A DNA stretch of 6,886 bases from Brevundimonas sp. UBA4609 (GTDB lineage: Bacteria; Pseudomonadota; Alphaproteobacteria; Caulobacterales; Caulobacteraceae), in the NCBI GenBank assembly GCA_002386585.1, contig DGIZ01000083.1, positions 1 to 6,886 on the forward strand, read 5' to 3'. Within the stretch, counting starts at the first letter, position 1. The number at the start of each line of letters is the position of its first letter. The translations under genes were made by a program, and so were the position numbers. This document shows, in pieces, positions 1 through 5,066 of this stretch. The notes below the pieces were generated by a model, which made no database searches, was not told where the DNA came from, and worked only from the letters and a program-made list of their open reading frames with translations.

Positions 1-2733
1 TTCGCCGCCTCGCCCTATCTGGCGGGGCTGGCGCGGCGCTGGCCTGAGCGGCTGCGCCGGACGCTGGACAGCGACCCCGAGGCGCGTCTGGCGGAGATTC
101 TGGCGGCGACCGACGCCTTGGCGGGGGCGCCGGACGAGGCCAAGGCGCCGTTGCGTCGCCTGAAGGCGGAACTGCATCTGCTGACGGCGCTGTGCGACCT
201 GGGCGGGGTCTGGGATCTGGATCAGGTGACGGGCGCCCTGTCGCGCTTCGCCGATGCGGCGGCGCGCGCGGCGCTCAGAATTCTGGCCGACGACTGGCGC
301 AGGCGTGGGCGGCTGATCTCGGCGCCCGACGATCCGCGCGGGCCGGTTCCGGGCCTGTTCGTCCTGGCCATGGGCAAGGGCGGGGCGTTCGAGCTGAACT
401 ATTCCTCGGACATCGACCTGTCGCTCTTCTATGAGCCGGAGGTGCTGGAGAGCGCCCTGGCCGAGGGCGTGGAGGCGCAGGGGTTCGTCAACCGCCTGGC
501 CCAGGGGCTGACGACCCTGTTGGCCGAGCGGACGGCCGACGGTTACGTCTTCCGCGTCGATCTGCGGCTGCGGCCCGATCCGTCCTCGACCCCGCCGGTC
601 GTCGCAGCGCCGATGGCCCTGGCCTACTACGAGTCCGTCGGCCAGAACTGGGAGCGGGCGGCCTTCATCAAGGCTCGCGTCTGCGCCGGCGACGAAGCCG
701 AGGGCGCGGCCTTCCTGAAGGCCCTGGTCCCCTATGTCTGGCGCCGCAGTCTGGACTATCAGGCCGTGCTCGACATCCAGTCGATCAAGAAACAGATCCA
801 CGTCCACAAGACTGGCGAGGGGCTGGAGGCGGCTGGGGCCAATCTGAAGCTGGGCCGGGGGGGCATCCGCGAGATCGAATTCTATGTCCAGACCCAGCAA
901 CTGATCCTGGGCGGACGGAACCGGGCCTTGCGCTCGCCGCGTACGCTGGAGGCGCTGGACGCCCTGACTGTTGCGGGCCATGTGGCGCCCGACGCACGGG
1001 ACGAACTGCGCGCCGCCTATGTCGAGCTGCGTGCGCTGGAGCATCGCGCCCAGATGCTGGCGGACGAGCAGACCCATATTCTGCCTGTCGATCCTGCGCG
1101 CCGCGCTGATGTGGCGGCCCTGGCGGGGCAGGGCGATCTGGCCGCCTTCGACGCCGGGATCGAGCGCCTGCTGGTGCGGGTCAACGCCCGCTATGGCGAA
1201 CTGTTCGAGGGCGGCGAAGACCTGTCCTCGCCCTACGGCAGTCTGGTCTTCACGGGGGTGGAGAACGACCCCGGCACTCTGGAGACCCTGGCCCGCATGG
1301 GCTTTTCCGAGCCCGCCAGCGTGTCCGACACGATCCGCAGCTGGCATCATGGCCGCATTCAGGCGACGCGCACGGCGCGGGGGCGCGAACTGTTCACCCG
1401 CCTGGCGCCGCAACTGCTGACGGCGCTGGCCAGAACGGGGGCGCCGGATGCCGCCTTCCGCCGGTTCGCCGTCTTCTTCTCGGGCCTCAGCGCCGGGGTG
1501 CAGGTGCAGGCCCTGTTCCTGAATCAGCCCAAGCTGTTCGATCTGGTGGTCGAGGTCATGGCCTTCGCGCCGCGTCTGGCGCGGATGCTGGGGCGGCGGC
1601 CGCAGGCGCTGGACGGGGTGCTGGACGCGCGCTTCATGACGGCGCTGGGCACCGACACCGGCGTGGCCGAGCAGGTGGTGCGCGAGGCGGGCGAGGCCGG
1701 CGACTTCGAAGGGGCCATGAACGCCGTCCGGCGCCTGCACCGCGAACAGGCCTTTCGCATCGGCATGCACGTCATCACCGGCCGGACCACGGCCGAGCAG
1801 GCGGGTTTGACCAACACTTCCCTGGCCGACGCCTGCATGAAGGGTCTGGCCCCCGCCGCGCTGAAGGAGGCCGAGCGCATGGGCGGCGCCTTCGACGGGG
1901 CCGTCGCCGTCGTCGCCCTGGGCAAGACGGGCTCGCGAGAGATGTCGGCGGGTTCGGATCTGGACCTGATGACGGTCTATGCGGCGGCGCCCGACGCCGT
2001 TTCGGCCGGGCGCGGCTGGAGCGCCGAGACCTTTTACGGCCGTTTCACCCAGCGGTTCATCGCCGCCCTGTCGGCTCACACGGCGGAAGGCGGGCTATAC
2101 GAGGTGGACATGCGGCTGCGGCCCACGGGCTCCAAGGGGCCGGTGTCGGTCCGACTGGAAGCGATGGAGGCCTACTACGCCGAGGAGGCCGACACCTGGG
2201 AGTTCATGGCCCTGACGCGCGCGCGACTGGTCTGGGCCAGCGACGAAGCCTTCGGCGCGCGGGTCGAGACGGCGCTGGAGGCGGCGTTGCGGCGGCCCCG
2301 CCCCGGCGTCGACCTCGCCGAGGACGTGCGGGCCATGCGCGATCTGATGGATCGCGAGCGGCGGCCCAAGGGCTTCTGGGACCTGAAGCTGTCGCCGGGC
2401 GGTCAGGTCGACGCCGAGTTCACGGCCCAGTATCGTCAGTTGACGGCGGCCCAGGCCGGGGCGCCCCTGACGGTCTCGACGCTCGAGGCGCTGGCCTCCG
2501 ATCCGGTGCTGGCCGAAAGCTGGCGTCTTCATCAGCGACTGGGGCAGTTGATGGCCTGCGCCTTTGAGGGGGCAGGCGATCCGGATCAGGAGCCGTCCGG
2601 TTTCCAGATGCGGCTGGCCCGCGCCGCCGGGGCGCCTGATTTCGACACCCTGAAGGCCCGCCTGATCGACCTGCGGCTGCAGGCGAGGCGGGCGTTCGAC
2701 GCCGCCCTGCCGCCATTGAGCGACGGAATCTGA
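1..2733 (+). CDS. glnE: Bifunctional glutamine synthetase adenylyltransferase/deadenylyltransferase, 5'-partial
   Basis: GlnE attaches AMP to glutamine synthetase and removes it again, switching ammonia assimilation off and on under control of PII proteins; it is cytoplasmic. The frame is open from base 1 with no stop, so the true start lies upstream; the TTG at 118 is not the start. About 910 codons are visible; from the usual family length of 950-1000 I estimate a few dozen N-terminal residues are missing. Counting from the first visible codon, the N-terminal (deadenylylating) nucleotidyltransferase domain shows the G-x11-DxD type motif ending in SSDIDL (Asp137, Asp139), then LRLRPD (188-193) and LGRGGIREIEF (284-294). 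The C-terminal (adenylylating) domain repeats the plan: GKTGSREM...GSDLDL (641-656, Asp653 and Asp655), MRLRPTG (704-710) and DLKLSPGGQVDAEF (794-807). Two full catalytic modules make the identity secure. The gene ends in TGA, 67 bases before the EF-hand gene. Confidence 0.96.
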   Translation, partial: FAASPYLAGLARRWPERLRRTLDSDPEARLAEILAATDALAGAPDEAKAPLRRLKAELHLLTALCDLGGVWDLDQVTGALSRFADAAARAALRILADDWRRRGRLISAPDDPRGPVPGLFVLAMGKGGAFELNYSSDIDLSLFYEPEVLESALAEGVEAQGFVNRLAQGLTTLLAERTADGYVFRVDLRLRPDPSSTPPVVAAPMALAYYESVGQNWERAAFIKARVCAGDEAEGAAFLKALVPYVWRRSLDYQAVLDIQSIKKQIHVHKTGEGLEAAGANLKLGRGGIREIEFYVQTQQLILGGRNRALRSPRTLEALDALTVAGHVAPDARDELRAAYVELRALEHRAQMLADEQTHILPVDPARRADVAALAGQGDLAAFDAGIERLLVRVNARYGELFEGGEDLSSPYGSLVFTGVENDPGTLETLARMGFSEPASVSDTIRSWHHGRIQATRTARGRELFTRLAPQLLTALARTGAPDAAFRRFAVFFSGLSAGVQVQALFLNQPKLFDLVVEVMAFAPRLARMLGRRPQALDGVLDARFMTALGTDTGVAEQVVREAGEAGDFEGAMNAVRRLHREQAFRIGMHVITGRTTAEQAGLTNTSLADACMKGLAPAALKEAERMGGAFDGAVAVVALGKTGSREMSAGSDLDLMTVYAAAPDAVSAGRGWSAETFYGRFTQRFIAALSAHTAEGGLYEVDMRLRPTGSKGPVSVRLEAMEAYYAEEADTWEFMALTRARLVWASDEAFGARVETALEAALRRPRPGVDLAEDVRAMRDLMDRERRPKGFWDLKLSPGGQVDAEFTAQYRQLTAAQAGAPLTVSTLEALASDPVLAESWRLHQRLGQLMACAFEGAGDPDQEPSGFQMRLARAAGAPDFDTLKARLIDLRLQARRAFDAALPPLSDGI

Positions 2734-2769
2734 TCCGGGCGCCGTTCTACTTCTCGACAGGGTTGCTTC

Positions 2770-2785
2770 TTGGCCTTCGGGCCAG
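2770..2785 (+). promoter_or_regulatory. C(UUCG)G tetraloop hairpin in the leader of the EF-hand gene
   Basis: TGGCC (2771-2775) and GGCCA (2780-2784) pair perfectly around a TTCG loop, with a possible extra U-G pair at 2770/2785. A C-G closed UUCG loop is known to be exceptionally stable in RNA. No T-run follows on either strand, so it is not a normal intrinsic terminator. It ends three bases before the likely Shine-Dalgarno of the next gene, so it could stabilise the message, limit ribosome access or be the remnant of a glnE terminator. Function is inferred only. Confidence 0.45.
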
Positions 2786-2787
2786 AT

Positions 2788-2791
2788 GGAG
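2788..2791 (+). promoter_or_regulatory. Ribosome binding site that sets the EF-hand gene start at 2801
   Basis: GGAG lies nine bases before the ATG at 2801. The earlier in-frame ATG at 2786 overlaps this site and has no purine-rich element of its own. Choosing 2801 also gives a compact signal peptide beginning MKM, with the charged residue directly ahead of the hydrophobic stretch. Confidence 0.6.
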
Positions 2792-2800
2792 AACATCGAG

Positions 2801-3424
2801 ATGAAGATGACTTTCGGCGGCGTGGCCGTTCTTGCACTGACGCTGGCGGTCGGCGGGACGGCGATCGCCCAGGACTCCCCCGCCGCGTCGCATCGCGCCC
2901 GGACGGCCGAGCCGGTCAGCCAGGCCGATTTCGTGCAGCGTCGGGTCGAGCGCCTGCGCGCGGCGGACGCGAACGGCGACGGTCAAGTGACGGCCGAGGA
3001 GATGCGCGCCTACGGCCAGGCGCGCCGCGCCGAACGCCTTTCGGCCCGATTTGATCGGCTGGACGCCAACAAAGACGGCGCCCTCAGCCGCGCCGAGTTC
3101 GAGGCGCCTCAAGCCCGCGGCGACCGTATGGGCGGGGGCCGTCACGACGGCGCGCGCATGATGCGCGGACATCGGGGCCAAGGTGCTCGGGATCGGGGCG
3201 GCCGGATGGGAGCGCAGCGCGCCGAGAGCCGCTACCCCATCGTCATCGCCGAGTCCGAGCGCAAGGCGACCGAGGCCTTCGCGCGAATGGATGCGAACCG
3301 CGACGGCGTGCTGACGGTTGAGGAGCGCCGCGCCGCCATGCAGGCCGGTCGCGCCGAGATGCGTCAGAAGCGCGAGCAGCGTCGTTCAAACCCGGCGTCG
3401 CCTTCGGCGCCCGCTTCGGAGTAG
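2801..3424 (+). CDS. Exported EF-hand calcium-binding protein
   Basis: A 207-residue protein, probably periplasmic. Residues 1-23 look like a Sec signal peptide: MKM, a hydrophobic core around 6-19, and a likely cut after AIA-23 before Gln24. Three near-canonical EF-hand loops follow, each starting D-A-N-x-D-G and ending in Glu at position 12: residues 56-67, 88-99 and 164-175. The first two are close together and could form a normal EF pair; the third is alone near the C-terminus. Between them, residues 106-137 form a Gly/Arg/Met/His-rich, probably disordered linker. The C-terminal 20 or so residues are basic, then Ser/Pro/Ala-rich. Calcium binding is expected from the loops; the biological role is unknown. 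It lies 62 bases upstream of an ECF sigma gene on the same strand, so it could be co-transcribed with it, be its target, or take part in sensing. EF-hand proteins of this simple type are common in Caulobacterales and Sphingomonadales. Confidence 0.88.
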   Translation: MKMTFGGVAVLALTLAVGGTAIAQDSPAASHRARTAEPVSQADFVQRRVERLRAADANGDGQVTAEEMRAYGQARRAERLSARFDRLDANKDGALSRAEFEAPQARGDRMGGGRHDGARMMRGHRGQGARDRGGRMGAQRAESRYPIVIAESERKATEAFARMDANRDGVLTVEERRAAMQAGRAEMRQKREQRRSNPASPSAPASE

Positions 3425-3439
3425 GGTGATGTCGGGGAA

Positions 3440-3454
3440 GGCGGTCCGACCGCC
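3440..3454 (+). terminator. GC-rich inverted repeat between the EF-hand and sigma genes (weak terminator or operator)
   Basis: GGCGGTC (3440-3446) and GACCGCC (3448-3454) are perfect inverted copies around one central base. As RNA this would fold as a six-pair stem with a CCG loop. A short T-run (3460-3462, inside CCTTTCT) follows after five bases, so it could be a weak intrinsic terminator or attenuator for the EF-hand gene. The near-perfect symmetry would also suit a dimeric regulator's binding site in front of the sigma gene. The sequence does not decide between these. Confidence 0.35.
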
Positions 3455-3476
3455 CGACCTTTCTGGATGGAGCCAA

Positions 3477-3481
3477 AGAGG
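3477..3481 (+). promoter_or_regulatory. Ribosome binding site supporting the TTG start of the sigma factor gene
   Basis: AGAGG ends five bases before TTG at 3487. There is no in-frame ATG or GTG between the upstream stop (3427-3429) and the conserved sigma region; the only other candidate is CTG at 3463. An ATG at 3467 is in another frame. Confidence 0.5.
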
Positions 3482-3486
3482 CTGGA

Positions 3487-4122
3487 TTGGCGACGAGCGT
3501 CGACCCCGACGAGGATCTGGTGCGCCGCGTGGGCGAAGGCGACCCCGCGGCCATTCAGGCCATGGTCGCGCGCAAGCTGCCGCGCATGCTGTCGCTCGCC
3601 CAGCGGATGCTGGGCGATGCGGCGGAGGCTGAGGACGTGGCCCAGGAAGCGATGCTCAGAGCCTGGAGGCAGGCGCCGCGCTGGACCCCTGGCCAGGCGC
3701 GCTTCGACACCTGGCTGCACCGGGTGGGGCTCAACCTCTGCTACGACCGTCTGCGGCGCCGGCGCGAGATCGCGACGGACGCCATCCCCGACAGCATCGA
3801 CGACGGCCCGGCGCCGGATCGGGGCCTGCTGGCCGCCGAGACGGGCGCGCGGGTCGAACAGGCCCTGACGCGCCTGCCCGAACGGCAGCGCGAGGCCATC
3901 GTCCTTTGCCACTATCAGGAGCTGGGCAATATTGAAGCCGCCGCCCTGATGGAGATCAGCGTGGAAGCGCTGGAAAGCCTGTTGTCGCGGGGCCGTCGCG
4001 CCTTGCGGACCGCCCTGGCGGACATCGCGCCGCATCCAGGCGCTGGGCGTGATGGGCGACAGGGCATGCGAGGCGGCGGCGCTGCAGCGCGCGCCGAACC
4101 ACTATGGCGGGGGACGAGATGA
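3487..4122 (+). CDS. ECF-family (sigma-70 group 4) RNA polymerase sigma factor
   Basis: A 211-residue sigma factor that would direct RNA polymerase to a small regulon. Region 2 spans about residues 10-94, with the core-binding stretch AEAEDVAQEAMLRAWRQ (46-62) and the -10 recognition/melting segment from FDTWLHRVGLNLCYDRLRRRR (73-93). After an acidic linker (98-118), region 4 runs from about 121 to 174, including LPERQREAIVLCHYQEL and the helix-turn-helix ending SLLSRGRRALR. There is no region 1.1 or region 3, as expected for this class. The tail beyond 175 is a Gly/Arg/Ala-rich low-complexity extension of about 35 residues. The start is a TTG preceded by AGAGG. The stop overlaps the next gene's start as ATGA (4119-4122), and the neighbours are a probable anti-sigma factor and a periplasmic sensor-like protein. 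I cannot assign an ECF subgroup. Autoregulation is likely by family habit, but I found no convincing ECF promoter upstream. Confidence 0.93.
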   Translation: MATSVDPDEDLVRRVGEGDPAAIQAMVARKLPRMLSLAQRMLGDAAEAEDVAQEAMLRAWRQAPRWTPGQARFDTWLHRVGLNLCYDRLRRRREIATDAIPDSIDDGPAPDRGLLAAETGARVEQALTRLPERQREAIVLCHYQELGNIEAAALMEISVEALESLLSRGRRALRTALADIAPHPGAGRDGRQGMRGGGAAARAEPLWRGTR

Positions 4123-4547
4123 CGACGATGACCCGAGAACGGTTTGAACACCTGGCCGACGCCTATGGCGGCGACCTGCGTCGCTGGCCGCAGAGCGAGC
4201 GCGAGGCGGCGCGCGCCCTGGCCGCGACGGACCTTCAGGCTGCGGCCTTGCTGCGGGACGCGGACGGGCTTGACGCCCTGCTGGACGCGGCGCCGCGCGT
4301 GGTCGCATCCCACGCCTTGCGCGAACAGGTGATCGCTGCGGCGGCTGGCGCGGGTCTGGGCCGTCGACGCGGCGGCATTGGCGTCATGGCCTGGCTGTCG
4401 GGCGCCGGCTGGGCGGCGGCGGCCTGCGCCGGGGCCGTTTTCGGTGTGGTTCTGACCGGCCAGATGACGGCCGACATTCGCGCCGACGCGGTGTTGTATC
4501 AGGCCAGCCTGACCAGCGCTGACGATACGGAGGTTCTGGGCGGATGA
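4119..4547 (+). CDS. Probable single-pass membrane anti-sigma factor
   Basis: A 142-residue protein with a cytoplasmic N-terminal part of about 85 residues, one hydrophobic segment at about 89-112, and a short C-terminal part (113-142) predicted to be periplasmic. RRR at 82-84 just before the membrane segment fits an N-in orientation. Near the start is FEHLADAYGGDLRRWP (9-24), a motif I recognise from small alphaproteobacterial proteins encoded beside ECF sigma genes. The zinc-type HxxxCxxC anti-sigma motif is absent; the only cysteine (103) is inside the membrane segment. The start at 4119 is preferred because it gives an ATGA overlap with the sigma stop and GGGGGA lies four bases upstream; ATG at 4104 or 4128 is possible. 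Position right after a sigma gene, membrane topology and coupling to a periplasmic protein support the anti-sigma role, analogous to CnrY. This is inference, as no catalytic or diagnostic domain is visible. Confidence 0.72.
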   Translation: MTTMTRERFEHLADAYGGDLRRWPQSEREAARALAATDLQAAALLRDADGLDALLDAAPRVVASHALREQVIAAAAGAGLGRRRGGIGVMAWLSGAGWAAAACAGAVFGVVLTGQMTADIRADAVLYQASLTSADDTEVLGG

Positions 4548-5059
4548 GCACGAAAGGCTTGAGGATCGCCCTGGCGGCGTCCGTCGCTCTCAACATCTTC
4601 GCCGTCGCCGGAGCGGGCGCGGCCTGGATGGCGGCCAGGCAGGTTCAGGAGGCGGCGACCGAAGCGCGCCGGCCGGGCCGCAACGAGCCCGTCTGGTCGG
4701 TGGTCGAGGCGCGCCCCCCCGCCGTGCGCGATCAGGTCAAGCGTGAACTGCGCGCCACCGCCCTGGAGGCTCGTCCGGATTTCGAAGAGGCGCGGGCGGC
4801 CCGTCGCGAGGCCATCGCCCTGACCCGTTCGGATCAGTTCGATGCGGTGGCGGTCGCCGCCTTGCTGGAACGGTCGCGCGCGTCTGAAATGCGAGGGCGG
4901 GCGCGGCTAGAAGCGGGGGCGGTCGAGACGCTGAGCCGTCTGGGCCCGGCGGACCGTGAGGCTCTTGCGCCGATCCTGTCGCGTCACCGTTCCAAGTCGA
5001 AGGACGGGCAGGGCGGAGAGAAGGCCTCGACGGAAGGCGCTGAAAAGCCGGCGGTCTAA
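4544..5059 (+). CDS. Membrane-anchored periplasmic sensor-like protein (CnrX/CpxP-type, 'periplasmic heavy metal sensor' family)
   Basis: A 171-residue protein with an uncleaved-looking N-terminal anchor (about residues 7-29) followed by a largely helical, charged periplasmic domain (about 45-148) and a Lys/Ser/Glu-rich tail. The pattern RDQVKRELRATALEARPDF, a second amphipathic helix with REAIALTRSDQFD, and the closing LSRLGPADREALAPIL are typical of the Metal_resist/CpxP-like hairpin fold. In CnrYXH systems such a protein senses nickel or cobalt and relieves the anti-sigma factor. Here the periplasmic domain has no cysteine, one histidine (148, at the very end) and one methionine (116), so a CnrX-like metal site is not apparent. 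A strong GGAGG (4529-4533) precedes the ATG, which overlaps the previous stop as ATGA. The stop lies seven bases from the convergent kinase stop. Likely role: periplasmic partner controlling the sigma/anti-sigma pair; the ligand is unknown. Confidence 0.75.
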   Translation: MSTKGLRIALAASVALNIFAVAGAGAAWMAARQVQEAATEARRPGRNEPVWSVVEARPPAVRDQVKRELRATALEARPDFEEARAARREAIALTRSDQFDAVAVAALLERSRASEMRGRARLEAGAVETLSRLGPADREALAPILSRHRSKSKDGQGGEKASTEGAEKPAV

Positions 5060-5066
5060 GGTCGGG

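Noticed and set aside
857..863. Run of seven G in glnE, and a run of seven C at 4714-4720 in the sensor gene, as phase-variation tracts
   Set aside because: Seven bases is unremarkable in such GC-rich DNA, both frames are intact, and glnE is not a typical phase-variable gene. They are better regarded as possible sequencing-error spots.
1524..1925. Minus-strand open frame of 133 codons inside glnE
   Set aside because: Shadow of glnE with no motif or start signal.
2095..2796. Minus-strand open frame of 233 codons opposite the glnE 3' end
   Set aside because: It mirrors glnE, whose conserved motifs continue through the region. The translation is composition-driven (Arg/Gly/Gln-rich) with no domain, as expected in high-GC DNA.
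2734..2800. Promoter for the EF-hand gene (TCGACA at 2754-2759 as a -35, or GGAATC at 2725-2730 as an ECF -35)
   Set aside because: No acceptable -10 element lies at the proper spacing for either, so I do not call a promoter.
3425..3486. Autoregulated ECF promoter ahead of the sigma gene (GGAAG near 3436, CGAC near 3455)
   Set aside because: The spacing is only 14 bases and the -35 lacks the usual GGAAC; chance matches are likely in this composition.
3467..3868. Plus-strand ATG frame of 133 codons overlapping the start of the sigma gene
   Set aside because: It has an ATG, but the translation is Arg/Ala/Cys-rich nonsense in the wrong frame for sigma region 2. The TTG at 3487 opens the correct frame.
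3364..4035. Minus-strand open frame of 223 codons opposite the sigma gene
   Set aside because: The sense strand carries clear sigma regions 2 and 4; the antisense product has no recognisable motif.
3487..5059. Calling the operon cnrH/cnrY/cnrX or a general stress sigT/nepR system
   Set aside because: The order and ligand residues do not match CnrYXH, and there is no NepR-like protein or PhyR response regulator, so gene symbols would be misleading.
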